Shown one piece after another: positions 28,184 to 36,994 of a stretch of 64,000 bases of DNA (its first letter is position 1; every line of letters starts with the position of its first letter). This stretch comes from DATJGR01 sp963735085 (GTDB lineage: Bacteria; Pseudomonadota; Gammaproteobacteria; Pseudomonadales; Azotimanducaceae), in contig CAVTJP010000005.1 of NCBI GenBank assembly GCA_963735085.1, positions 2,542,001-2,606,000 of the forward strand. Direction: 5' to 3'. The position numbers and the translations under genes are program-made. Below the pieces are notes generated by a model, which did no database searches, was not told the DNA's origin, and worked only from the letters and a program-made list of their open reading frames with translations.

Positions 28184-28248
28184 GGTGGATAACCTGGGCA
28201 TAAGCTCGGGCATTGGCTGTGGATGGTCGTTGGCATTGCTGTGGACAA
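28184..28248. other. Cluster of three DnaA-box-like 9-mers
   Basis: GGTGGATAA (28184), TGTGGATGG (28218) and TGTGGACAA (28240) match the DnaA-box complement TGTGGATAA at 8, 7 and 8 of 9 positions, all in one orientation, upstream of the minus-strand RNA candidate. No dnaA, dnaN or AT-rich unwinding region is near, so an origin is unlikely; a regulatory DnaA target or chance are the options. Confidence 0.25.
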
Positions 28249-28392
28249 GTGCGCAAGTGCGCTGATTCGCCTCGGGAAATCGTTACATGCAGAACGTTCA
28301 ATTTCAGCGGTGTCTGTAGTGGTGCTTTGCTGAAATGCACCGGACCACTTGGCGCACTACAATCCGAAGCACAGCATGTTTGCGGGGGCACC

Positions 28393-29511
28393 ATGGGCCG
28401 ACCTGATGTCGTAATCGACGGTGACGGACACGTCTGTGAACCCGAGTGTGTCTGGCGGGACTACACGCGCGCCGCGTATCGCGATCGCGTGCTGCAGGTC
28501 AAGACAGAGAATGGTCACAGTTTCGTTTCGATCGAAGGTTCGTCACGCGGCGTCGGCGGCGGTGCGGGACCTGCGCAGGCGTGTATTCCCGGCGGTATGG
28601 AACCGGGCAACACGCTGACGTGGGCGGACATCCTGCCCGGCAGCTACGATCCGAAGGCGCGCCTCGATGTGCTCGATGAAGAGGGCATCGACCAGGCACT
28701 GTTCTTTCCATCGATTCATCTGCTGTGGGGTGACATCAAAGACCCTCTCGTCGCCGCGGAGACATGTCGCGCTTACAACGATTGGATGAGCGACTTCTGC
28801 AAGATCGATTCGCGACGCTTGTTCGGTATGGGCATCGTGCCACTGCAGGACGTCGATCTCGCGGTGCGAGAAGCGAAACGGCTGGCGAAGCTCGGCTTGC
28901 GGGGGCTGATCATCCGACCCGAACGCTTCAACGATCTGGCGCTGTTCGATCCCGCGTGCGATGCGTTATGGGACGTCGCGGTGGCGGATGGTCTCTCAAT
29001 CGGCATCCACGGTAGTTTCGGTTCACGCATGAAGAGCTTCGCGACCGGGCGCTATCACGGCAACGTCTTCTACGATCACATGATCGCGCACCCGTTCGGT
29101 CAGATGGCGGTGGTGATGGACATGATCGCCGGCGGCGTGCTCGACCGGTACCCGGCGCTGCGGGTCGGATTCTTCGAAAGCGGGCTCGGCTGGATTCCGT
29201 ACTGGCTCGACCGGCTCGACGAACACTTCGAGGTGATGGGTCACCACACGCCGTGGCTGAAACGTCCGCCGAGTGAGATCTTTCGCGAGCAATGCTTCGT
29301 GTCGATGGAGGCAGATGAAGCTACCGGCCTGAAATGGATCATCGAAAAAGACCTGCTGCGGTGCATCCTGTGGGGGTCCGACTATCCGCACTTCGACTCG
29401 ACTTATCCGGGGGCGTATACCGCAGCGCAAGAAACGTTCGAGGCGGCCGGGGCCGCGGTGGCCCCGCAGGTCGTATACGGGAATCCACGTAGATTTATGG
29501 GATTCGATTAA
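28393..29511 (+). CDS. Amidohydrolase family 2 protein
   Basis: 372 aa from ATG 28393 with GGGGG upstream. Motifs of COG2159: VIDGDGHVCEP (metal region, His13), IGIHGSFGSR (His206), GFFESGLGW, and LWGSDYPHFDSTYPG (Asp330). It is a third amidohydrolase in the window and is of the same type as those at 1-1827. It is the first gene of a probable unit with the ferredoxin (63 bp downstream) and CYP153, which suggests a role in the same degradation route, but the reaction is not predictable. Confidence 0.85.
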   Translation: MGRPDVVIDGDGHVCEPECVWRDYTRAAYRDRVLQVKTENGHSFVSIEGSSRGVGGGAGPAQACIPGGMEPGNTLTWADILPGSYDPKARLDVLDEEGIDQALFFPSIHLLWGDIKDPLVAAETCRAYNDWMSDFCKIDSRRLFGMGIVPLQDVDLAVREAKRLAKLGLRGLIIRPERFNDLALFDPACDALWDVAVADGLSIGIHGSFGSRMKSFATGRYHGNVFYDHMIAHPFGQMAVVMDMIAGGVLDRYPALRVGFFESGLGWIPYWLDRLDEHFEVMGHHTPWLKRPPSEIFREQCFVSMEADEATGLKWIIEKDLLRCILWGSDYPHFDSTYPGAYTAAQETFEAAGAAVAPQVVYGNPRRFMGFD

Positions 29512-29574
29512 TCGCGGTATTATCCGCCGGCTTGGAATTGTCCGCTTTACATCCGACTCAACTAGGAGCCCTCG

Positions 29575-29895
29575 GTGCCCAAGATCATATTCATCGAACA
29601 CGACGGCAAGCAGCACGACATCGACGCCAGCAACGGCATGTCCGTGATGAATGCGGCGATCGATAACCTCGTGCCCGGCATCGATGCCGATTGCGGCGGC
29701 GAGTGTTCCTGCGCGACGTGTCACGTGATCATCGACGAGGCGTGGATGCCGGTTGTTGGACCGCCCAGCGATCAGGAAGAGTCGATGCTCGACATGAATC
29801 CGGAGCGTGAAGCGAACTCGCGCCTGTCGTGTCAGATTGAAGTACGCGACGAATTGGACGGCCTGATCGTACGGCTGCCGCAGTTTCAGATTTGA
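29575..29895 (+). CDS. [2Fe-2S] ferredoxin, adrenodoxin/putidaredoxin type
   Basis: 106 aa with GTG start preceded by AGGAG. The cluster ligands are Cys40-x5-Cys46-x2-Cys49 and Cys86, within DADCGGECSCATCHV and RLSCQIEV, and the acidic stretch DQEESMLDM is the usual P450 or reductase docking region. A fifth Cys (44) lies in the loop. It is 36 bp upstream of CYP153 and should deliver electrons to it. No ferredoxin reductase is encoded in the window. Confidence 0.93.
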   Translation: MPKIIFIEHDGKQHDIDASNGMSVMNAAIDNLVPGIDADCGGECSCATCHVIIDEAWMPVVGPPSDQEESMLDMNPEREANSRLSCQIEVRDELDGLIVRLPQFQI

Positions 29896-29931
29896 TCATT
29901 TGAAGAACGGCTTGAAGCGGAGGAATCGGTC

Positions 29932-31176
29932 ATGAGCGAAGCAACCGATATTCGTAACACCATACGCGACGCTGAGACGATCCCGCTCGACCAGATCGAG
30001 ATCTGGAATTCGGAGCGCTTCCGCGACAACACCATCTGGCCGTATTTCGCGCGATTGCGCAAAGAAGATCCGGTGCATTACACCGCAGAGAGCCCGATGG
30101 GGCCTTTCTGGTCGATTACGAAGTTCGAAGACATCATGTACGTCGACATGCACCACGAGCTGTTCTCGTCGGAAGGCGGCATCACAATCGACGACGACGA
30201 CGCCGATTTCGAATTGCCGATGTTCATTGCGATGGATCCGCCGAAGCATGATCTGCAGCGCAAAACCGTCAGCGGCGTCGTGGCGCCACCGAACCTAGTG
30301 AAGCTCGAGGCCACGATTCGGGAACGCGCCGGGACGATTCTCGATTCGCTGCCGCGCGAAAAAACATTCGACTGGGTCGATACCGTATCGATCGAACTGA
30401 CGACGCAGATGCTCGCGACCCTATTCGATTTCCCGTGGGAGGATCGCCGCAAACTGACCTACTGGTCGGACATGGCGACCGCCGATGAGTCGTCTGGTTT
30501 GTTTGCAAGCGAGGAAGAGCGTCAGGCTGAACTACTGAAATGCCTCGAGTATTTCACGGTGCTGTGGAACGAGCGCGTCAACACCACCGGCGGCAGCGAT
30601 CTGATCTCGATGCTCGCGCACGGTGAATCGACCAGAAACATGCCACCAATGGAATACCTGGGTAACCTCATACTGCTGATCGTCGGCGGTAACGACACCA
30701 CGCGCAATTCGATCAGTGGCGGTGTAGTCGCGCTGAATCAGAATCCGGATCAGTACCAGAAGCTGCGCGAACACCCCGAGCTGATTCCAAACATGGTGTC
30801 CGAGATCATCCGCTGGCAGACGCCGCTCGCGCACATGCGTCGCCGCGCGTTGCAGGACACCGAGCTGCGCGGCAAACAGATCAAGAAGGGCGATAAAGTC
30901 GTGATGTGGTACGTATCCGGAAATCGTGACGAAGATGCGATTGCCGATCCGGACGCGTTCATCATCGATCGGCCGAAGGCACGCCAGCACTTGTCGTTCG
31001 GCTTCGGCATCCATCGCTGCATGGGCAACCGGCTCGCCGAGATGCAATTGCGGGTCGTCTGGGAAGAAATCCTGAAGCGCTTCCACACCGTCGAGGTGGT
31101 TGGTGAGCCGGTGCGGGTGCGGTCGAATTTCGTGAAGGGCTATTCCCACCTACCGGTCAGGTTGCACGCGCTTTAG
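29932..31176 (+). CDS. Cytochrome P450, CYP153 family (alkane/fatty acid terminal hydroxylase)
   Basis: 414 aa. Heme-ligand loop FGFGIHRCMG with Cys363, I-helix LLIVGGNDTTRNS (249-260) and ExxR Glu291-IIR294. The stretches RWQTPLAHMRR, VVMWYVSGNRDED and RQHLSFGFGIHRC are hallmarks I recognise from CYP153. Members hydroxylate the terminal carbon of medium-chain alkanes, alcohols or fatty acids using a [2Fe-2S] ferredoxin and FAD reductase; the ferredoxin is encoded directly upstream. Soluble and cytosolic. This is the strongest evidence for hydrocarbon or lipid oxidation in the host. Confidence 0.93.
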   Translation: MSEATDIRNTIRDAETIPLDQIEIWNSERFRDNTIWPYFARLRKEDPVHYTAESPMGPFWSITKFEDIMYVDMHHELFSSEGGITIDDDDADFELPMFIAMDPPKHDLQRKTVSGVVAPPNLVKLEATIRERAGTILDSLPREKTFDWVDTVSIELTTQMLATLFDFPWEDRRKLTYWSDMATADESSGLFASEEERQAELLKCLEYFTVLWNERVNTTGGSDLISMLAHGESTRNMPPMEYLGNLILLIVGGNDTTRNSISGGVVALNQNPDQYQKLREHPELIPNMVSEIIRWQTPLAHMRRRALQDTELRGKQIKKGDKVVMWYVSGNRDEDAIADPDAFIIDRPKARQHLSFGFGIHRCMGNRLAEMQLRVVWEEILKRFHTVEVVGEPVRVRSNFVKGYSHLPVRLHAL

Positions 31177-31230
31177 CTGATTGCAATCGCTGTGGCGCGC
31201 CTCGCATGCGCAAGCGACTAACGGCCGCGA

Positions 31231-31713
31231 ATGCTGACCATTGCGCTATGGATCCTGGTCGCTGCGTTGATGGCGATTGGTATCGCCGGCACGGTGGTGC
31301 CGGTGTTACCCGGAGCAGTGCTCATATTCGGTGGCGCGGTGCTGGCGGGGTGGATCGACGACTTCAGCCGCGTCTCCTGGTGGACACTGGCTGCGCTCGG
31401 CACCTTGACGGTGCTGAGTATCGCCTGCGATTTCGTAGCGGCCGCATTCGGTGCGAAACGGCTCGGTGCCAGTCCACTGGCCGTCAGCGGCGCCGCGATC
31501 GGCACCGTTGTCGGCGTATTCACGGGTCTGTGGGGTTTGCTGTTCATGCCGCTTGTCGGTGCGGCGATTGGTGAGTATGTAGCGCTTCGGAACATCGCGC
31601 GCGCCGGGCGGGTGGGCCTTGCGACCGGTGTGGGCTTGCTCATAGGCACCGCCGTGAAGGTCGCGCTCGCGTTTTCGATGATCGGCATCTTCATCGCGGC
31701 GCTGGTGATCTGA
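31231..31713 (+). CDS. DUF456 family membrane protein
   Basis: 160 aa with about four hydrophobic segments. The pattern ALMAIGIAGTVVPVLPGAVL at the start and FMPLVGAAIGEYVALR in the middle are typical of DUF456 proteins, whose function is unknown. The Gly/Ala-rich second half (GLATGVGLLIGTAVKVALAF) is also usual. It follows CYP153 by 54 bp on the same strand and may be co-transcribed, but this family is found in many contexts. It converges with the gene at 31723. Confidence 0.8.
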   Translation: MLTIALWILVAALMAIGIAGTVVPVLPGAVLIFGGAVLAGWIDDFSRVSWWTLAALGTLTVLSIACDFVAAAFGAKRLGASPLAVSGAAIGTVVGVFTGLWGLLFMPLVGAAIGEYVALRNIARAGRVGLATGVGLLIGTAVKVALAFSMIGIFIAALVI

Positions 31714-31722
31714 CGCGGCACC

Positions 31723-32535
31723 TCACTTGGATCGTTGGGGCACGGCCTGCGTCGGCGTAGCGGTGCGAGCAGATTTGGCGCGGCTCCTTTTGTTGGCGGC
31801 AAATGCGGTGTTGATGCGCGCAGCTTCATGGCTCTCGCTGGGTGCCTTGTCGCGGATCACGATCTTGCCGAACGGGTCGGTCTTGCCTTTGACGACGAAC
31901 GACGCGTCGTTGTTGCGGCACCATTCGCTGACGAAGTCAAAGTCGCTGCGACGACGGACATTGCGTACCAGGACCACCGCATTGGCGTGCAGTTTGCTCT
32001 CGATGCAGGGCAGCAGCCGACGGGCGCTGCCCGGATGGGCATTCGACGCTTCGCATAGAACGAGGCTTAGCGGCCCCGGTAAACGTGTGGGGTCGATGGC
32101 GTAACCAACGCCGCTGGCGTTGAGATCTGCCGGCGCGGCAATGATGTTGGCTGACAACTCGTACTGGAGTAGCCACGAGCGCAGTGCATTGGCGGCGTGG
32201 GCGCTGCTTTCGAGCGCCCAAAGCCGCACGCCCCGGCGTTCGACCGCGATGGCCAGCAGCAACGTCGTCAGATCGGCACCGCATTGCAGAATACAGCCGT
32301 GCGCCTTCTGCGCTTCGATCAGCACCGCGCGAAGATAACCGTCTGCGGCAGTCAGGCTGGCGTCGCCCCAACCTTCGCAGATATCGGCGACGATCCGATC
32401 GGGAATCGGGCCGGCGGATGCTTCACGGGCCGCGCGAATCGCGCGATCGAGTCGGAACTGGCGTGCGTACGCGGCGGCGCGCGCGCGAACTTCTGCGAGT
32501 GATGGATGCGCGGCGAGGCGCTCGAAGTACTGCAT
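31723..32535 (-). CDS. Putative SAM-methyltransferase-like protein, function unknown
   Basis: 270 aa from ATG 32535; a GTG at 32604 would add 23 residues. A helical N-terminus (YFERLAAHPSLAEVRARAA) is followed by a Rossmann-like core: AHGCILQCGADLTTLLLAIA resembles SAM motif I of class I methyltransferases, VRLWALESSAHAANALRSWL the acidic motif and LSLVLCEASNAHPGS a later strand. The Lys/Ala-rich tail (KRSRAKSARTATPTQ) looks disordered. Key residues are not conserved enough to be sure of activity. Confidence 0.5.
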   Translation of the reverse strand: MQYFERLAAHPSLAEVRARAAAYARQFRLDRAIRAAREASAGPIPDRIVADICEGWGDASLTAADGYLRAVLIEAQKAHGCILQCGADLTTLLLAIAVERRGVRLWALESSAHAANALRSWLLQYELSANIIAAPADLNASGVGYAIDPTRLPGPLSLVLCEASNAHPGSARRLLPCIESKLHANAVVLVRNVRRRSDFDFVSEWCRNNDASFVVKGKTDPFGKIVIRDKAPSESHEAARINTAFAANKRSRAKSARTATPTQAVPQRSK

Positions 32536-32682
32536 GGGCTTCGATGCCTGAAATCCCCTGAAGCGGGACAGTGTAGTCTTCGGGATCTGCGGGGAAAGCG
32601 CCACACAGGTGTCGCGTGACGTCCATCACGTGCCTCGCGCGCGGCCCGGGTCACGCTGCACGATATGCGTGCGGCGCGGGCT

Positions 32683-33834
32683 TTATCTGCGTCGCGTCTT
32701 CTTCTGCGTCGCGCCATTCTGGATATCGTCCTTCTCGACGGTACCGTTGGCTTCGCCGGCAGAATTGGCAGTGCCTGGCCGAACCGCGCGTGATGTGGAT
32801 TCGAAAGCCCTGCGCAGCGTGCGTTTTGCGCCGGCAAGCTCCCCCAGCAAGGGACCGCGGCGCTTGATGCCCGTGAGCCGATCGACGAAGTACCGGTCGC
32901 GCAAGGTCCAATGGTGTTCCGGCCGAATGGCGATGTCCCACGGAAACACATTGCTGCGCGCTGACGCCGGCACCGCCTCACCCAGAACGGTACTCAACTC
33001 GTCGAACGAATAGCCCAGACGCTCGATCAATGGTTGGCCCAGTGCGTTCAGATAAGAGTGCGCGAAATGACGCGACTGGGCATCGGTTGCGAGTCGCTTC
33101 CACTTCTCGGCGCTGGCCGGCGAAGGTTTGGTGTGGCGCACGATGCCGATGTGATCGTTCATCTTGCCCAGCGGCATCGGAGTGGTTGAGTAATCGAGCA
33201 TGTCCGCGTCGAATGAGAGGCCGAGCGACGCGCACAGCGCGGCGACTGTATCGTCGGGATGCGCGACGAACTGCTCGTAACGGACAATCGTGGCCCGTTC
33301 GCCGAGTTCGTCTATGCCGTCAAGGATTCGCTGCGGTGCAAGCAGCAGATCGTCGTGGAACTGGGCAAGCTCGGTATATTTCCCGCCAACGTAGGACGCG
33401 AGTTCGGATGCCAACACCGCCAGCGGGTTACGCAGTAGAAAGATGAACTGCGCCCGAGGGAATATCCGGTATAGCTCCGGGATGACGTAGTAGTAGCGCG
33501 GCGTCTTGTCGAGAAAGAAATGCTTGCCCGTTCGCGCCAGCGCGTTTTCGTAGAGGACGCGTGCGAATGCGCGGATTGCGTCGTCGTAGACATCCGGGCC
33601 ATCGGTGTAATGCTCGAGGAACTCGGCAACGGCTTCGCCCGCCCATTGTTCGTTGTATTCTGAGCGGTACCCGTCGTCCTTCAGCGCATACAGTGGTTGC
33701 AGCATCAACCACGTTTCGGCGGACGTATGGATGTCCGGGTGGCCGGCCAGCACGCGTTGCAGCAGCGTCGAACCGGACCGTGGCTGAGATATGATGAAAA
33801 TCAGTCGATCCCCGAGATAGGCTTCGCGCGCCAA
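32683..33834 (-). CDS. Sulfotransferase family protein
   Basis: 383 aa with TTG start at 33834, supported by AGGAGG seven bases upstream. The PAPS 5'-phosphosulfate loop is SQPRSGSTLLQRVL (16-29) and the 3'-phosphate motif is FIFLLRNPLAVLAS (about 130-143). His in KTPRYYYV and surrounding residues would complete the site. The family transfers sulfate from PAPS to hydroxyls or amines; bacterial members modify glycolipids, Nod factors or small molecules. The acceptor is unknown and no PAPS-synthesis genes are nearby. Confidence 0.87.
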   Translation of the reverse strand: MAREAYLGDRLIFIISQPRSGSTLLQRVLAGHPDIHTSAETWLMLQPLYALKDDGYRSEYNEQWAGEAVAEFLEHYTDGPDVYDDAIRAFARVLYENALARTGKHFFLDKTPRYYYVIPELYRIFPRAQFIFLLRNPLAVLASELASYVGGKYTELAQFHDDLLLAPQRILDGIDELGERATIVRYEQFVAHPDDTVAALCASLGLSFDADMLDYSTTPMPLGKMNDHIGIVRHTKPSPASAEKWKRLATDAQSRHFAHSYLNALGQPLIERLGYSFDELSTVLGEAVPASARSNVFPWDIAIRPEHHWTLRDRYFVDRLTGIKRRGPLLGELAGAKRTLRRAFESTSRAVRPGTANSAGEANGTVEKDDIQNGATQKKTRRR

Positions 33835-33895
33835 TTGTTGCCTCCTGTTCTACTGTCAAACAGTTTTCTGTGACTCGTCGGATGGTAGCAGCGAA

Positions 33896-34351
33896 TCAGC
33901 GCAATATGGTGAATGCGCTGATCGTTACGTTGAACTCGTCGTCGGCTACCATCGCGTTCGGATCGATGTAGAGCGCCTCGGGGACGCCTGTCTTCGATGC
34001 CGTGACGCGCACCGTCGCCGCCCCACACTGTGTCGATTCTACATGGCGATACAACGCATCGATCGTCATCAGGTTGGCGCGTATCTCGTCGGGGACGGTG
34101 ACGCCGCTGTGATAGGTGGCGCTGATGATTGCACCGTGCCGTACGGTTACGACGATCGGTTGGGTCGCCTCGGGCAGGCAGAAGCATTTCTGTTGCCAGA
34201 CAAATCGATAGTCCTCGAGGTGACGAGACTGCCACGCGTGTTGCGCGGCAGCGGTCGACGGATCATGGGTGCAGGATGCAGCGTGCGTTTGGCAGCCCGC
34301 GGCAAATGTTGCCAGCAGTAGTGTTCGCAGGATCGAGGTTCGCGCTGTCAT
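33896..34351 (-). CDS. DUF6174-like lipoprotein
   Basis: 151 aa from ATG 34351. A lipoprotein signal (TLLLATFAAGC, Cys20) is followed by the DUF6174 pattern: AAQHAWQSRHLEDYRFVWQQ, then CFCLPEATQPIVVTVRHGAI. Function is unknown; these are small secreted proteins. Its start overlaps the stop of the metalloprotease gene (ATGA), so the two are translationally coupled and the product probably works in the envelope alongside it. Confidence 0.72.
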   Translation of the reverse strand: MTARTSILRTLLLATFAAGCQTHAASCTHDPSTAAAQHAWQSRHLEDYRFVWQQKCFCLPEATQPIVVTVRHGAIISATYHSGVTVPDEIRANLMTIDALYRHVESTQCGAATVRVTASKTGVPEALYIDPNAMVADDEFNVTISAFTILR

Positions 34352-36201
34352 CTCACAACCGCTCGCCGGCGCAGCGCGAACAGCGCCCACAGCAGCGGAA
34401 CGAGTTCGATGCCGGACGAGCCGCCACCCCCACCCCCACCTCCACCGTTGCTTGCCGCAACCGACGTCGTGAATCCGATGGATGCGGTTGGTGACGATGC
34501 CGACGTACCGCCCGGTCCGTATGCGAAGACGCGATACTCGTACGTCGTTCCGCTGGCCACAGCGGTATCCGTGTACGTCAATGTGTCGGCTGCAGTCGTT
34601 GCGATTTGCGACCACGTACCGGATCCAGCGCGACGCTCTAGGCGGAATCCATTCTCGTCGCCGCCATTGTCCTGCCACGTGAGCCGCACGGCGGCACCGC
34701 TCAATGAAGCTGTCAGTGCCGTCGGCGCGATGGGTGCGATTGACGTTGCAATGGATTGGCTGACGGTATCGTTTGACGGATCAATGTCCTTGACGTTGCC
34801 ATCGGCCCCGACGGCGACGCTGGCAGCGACGGTTGTGACGACTCCACCTGCAAGTCGCGCGGTAACGTCGATTGCACCGCCGCTACTGCCGACGGCGCAA
34901 CTGTAGCTCTGCGCATCGGGAGAGAGCGTGCAGGGCAGGTTGTTCAATGTCGCGGCGATGAACGTCCCGCCGGTAGTGGAGAAGCTGCCGGTTACGTGCA
35001 GATCCGTTCCCGCGACAGAAGCATATTGTTCAGTAAGGTCATATCCGAGCGTTACGTTTTCGTTGGCAGTTGCAGTGGTCGGATTGCCCGGTCGTGCAAT
35101 CAGCGCGGCATCGACCGGATACTCGAAGCAGGCGCCGAGGTTGGTCAGACCGTCGATCCTCGTCGTCATCTCGTCGATGGAGCAGGAAGAAAAGTGTGTT
35201 GCGCTCGGGTCCAATATCGCGGACATGATGAACTGATTGTCGGCGCACGCATTGTCTACGGAGTCGTGTTGCGCACCGAAGTTATGGCCTATTTCGTGCG
35301 CGACGACGAGCGCCGTCAGCGGGATGCTGCCTGAAGCGATCTGTGACGTACCGGTGTTGTTGAGGGGGGCACATAGCGAGCCGACGTTGGCAATGCCGAC
35401 GGTGTTCGTGTTGAAGTTCCTGCCAGTGACGAGATGCAGGATGGCACGCGGGTTTTTGACGAACGGCACGCTACCTGCATTCTTCTTATCAGATATGTCG
35501 GTGAGCAGTGCATTCGCGTCGGTGGTGGTGTCGAACAGATCGTTTGTCAGAAACGTCATCGACATCGCGTCGAATTGAATGTGCAGATCGTTGCGATAGT
35601 AGCCATCGACAATGTTCAGCAGCGCCACACCTTCGTCCTGAAAGGTATCCGGATATTGCTGCTGAAACAGCAAGTCGAACGCGAGATCGAGTTCCGCGAG
35701 CAGGCAAATACCGTTCACCTTCGATTGGCAGACGTTCGCCAGGTCTGCTGACGCTGTGCCGGCACTGAGTTCCGCGGCGAGCGGTACGCTGCGTGCCACG
35801 GGTGACTGCGTTGCGCAGCTTTCTCCATTCATGATTTCGCTGGGAGGGCTAGCTTCCAGCAACGCATCAGCGGTACCGGTGTGCGCGCGAGAGTTGATGA
35901 CGTAGCGCGAACCTTCCAGCGATACGACGCCTTGCCAGTGACCGCGAATGTTCGAGACGCGAATCCACGAACCGTCGATGCCGGTTAGTTCGCCTTCATA
36001 GTGCCGTGCGTGCAGCGCATGGTGCTCGAGTACGCGACCCAACAGTTGCGTGTTGTCGCGCAGTTTAGCGGGATAGGTGACGCCGTCGATCAGCACAGAA
36101 ACGGACGCATCGGCGCGGGCGAATGAACTCAGAATGAGCGCGGTGAGAACCAGCACGATGGTGACTGTGCCATTGAGTCGACTGCATCCGTACGAGACCA
36201 T
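34348..36201 (-). CDS. GlyGly-CTERM metalloprotease (reprolysin-like, M12 type)
   Basis: 617 aa from ATG 36201, chosen because it gives a clean Sec signal (VTIVLVLTALILSSFARA); ATG 36255 is possible. A prodomain-like region is followed by a zincin domain with HEIGHNFGAQHD (His302, Glu303, His306, His312) and Met-turn Met326. Then come a CARDB-like segment, a fibronectin type III domain (PTALTASLSGAAVRLTWQD to about 595) and a tail of nine Gly, SSGIELVPLLWALFAL, then RRR. That tail is a GlyGly-CTERM sorting signal cut by rhombosortase. The rhombosortase gene is immediately upstream on the same strand. Confidence 0.88.
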   Translation of the reverse strand: MVSYGCSRLNGTVTIVLVLTALILSSFARADASVSVLIDGVTYPAKLRDNTQLLGRVLEHHALHARHYEGELTGIDGSWIRVSNIRGHWQGVVSLEGSRYVINSRAHTGTADALLEASPPSEIMNGESCATQSPVARSVPLAAELSAGTASADLANVCQSKVNGICLLAELDLAFDLLFQQQYPDTFQDEGVALLNIVDGYYRNDLHIQFDAMSMTFLTNDLFDTTTDANALLTDISDKKNAGSVPFVKNPRAILHLVTGRNFNTNTVGIANVGSLCAPLNNTGTSQIASGSIPLTALVVAHEIGHNFGAQHDSVDNACADNQFIMSAILDPSATHFSSCSIDEMTTRIDGLTNLGACFEYPVDAALIARPGNPTTATANENVTLGYDLTEQYASVAGTDLHVTGSFSTTGGTFIAATLNNLPCTLSPDAQSYSCAVGSSGGAIDVTARLAGGVVTTVAASVAVGADGNVKDIDPSNDTVSQSIATSIAPIAPTALTASLSGAAVRLTWQDNGGDENGFRLERRAGSGTWSQIATTAADTLTYTDTAVASGTTYEYRVFAYGPGGTSASSPTASIGFTTSVAASNGGGGGGGGGSSGIELVPLLWALFALRRRAVVR

Positions 36202-36274
36202 GTGGCGATTTCCCGCGTTTGCCGAACCGAACCGATCGTATAGAGGATCGCTCATTGCGTTGCCGCGATCCGAG

Positions 36275-36856
36275 TCACAGCGGTTGCGCCCGGTCGCGCC
36301 ATGCGTAGGCAGCAACCAGAATCACGCCCGCAAGATAGCCGGCGATATGTGCGCCGACCGCTGGAGGCCATTGGGTCGCCGTGAACAGGGCAATTCCGGT
36401 GTGCCACTCCCAGCCGATCTTCAGTGCAACCAATGCTGCGAAGGCGAATAGCCAGCGTGGTGCGATCGTACTGCGCAGTGCATACAACGTAACCAGCAGC
36501 ACCGTGTTCAAGACACCGGAAAGTCCGCAGTAGTAACGCAGACCGACGTTGAACCAGGCGAACCAGCAATCGACCGCGACGATACCGGCGGCGATCGACA
36601 GCGCGTACCGTATTCGATTCACCGATTCGCCGAGCCAACCCAGGCAGAGGAATGCGAGCAGATTCCAGCCGATGTGCGCGAGATCAGTGTGCAGGAAATG
36701 CGCGGTCAGCCACGTCCACCAACGTGGCTGATCGCGGTCGAGCACCAGCAGATCGAAACGCGACGTCGCCTCCGGCGCGGCGATATAGAAGATCAACGCG
36801 ACGATTGTCAGCGCTAATGTGATTGGCGGGCCGCGCGCCGTGAAGCGTTCACTCAA
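36275..36856 (-). CDS. rrtA: Rhombosortase (rhomboid-family GlyGly-CTERM processing protease)
   Basis: 193 aa from TTG 36856; an in-frame stop 21 bases upstream leaves no earlier start. Six hydrophobic segments. Rhomboid motifs: HFLHTDLAHIGWN (53-65), catalytic Ser113 in CGLSGVLN and catalytic His170 in GAHIAGYLAG. The length (about 190) and CGLSG variant fit the rhombosortase subfamily rather than GlpG. It would cleave GlyGly-CTERM tails in the inner membrane so that type II secretion substrates mature. The adjacent metalloprotease carries such a tail, which strongly supports this assignment. Confidence 0.88.
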   Translation of the reverse strand: MSERFTARGPPITLALTIVALIFYIAAPEATSRFDLLVLDRDQPRWWTWLTAHFLHTDLAHIGWNLLAFLCLGWLGESVNRIRYALSIAAGIVAVDCWFAWFNVGLRYYCGLSGVLNTVLLVTLYALRSTIAPRWLFAFAALVALKIGWEWHTGIALFTATQWPPAVGAHIAGYLAGVILVAAYAWRDRAQPL

Positions 36857-36994
36857 CGATTGATGGTCCGTTTCGAATCAAGTGCGGCGAGTGTGTCTGC
36901 AGCAGCGACGCACGACAAGCCGCTCAATGGAATGCAGTCGGGATTGCTGGCATCGTAGCGTTCGAGTCCGTTTGAGTTATCGTCAGGAGGGGAC

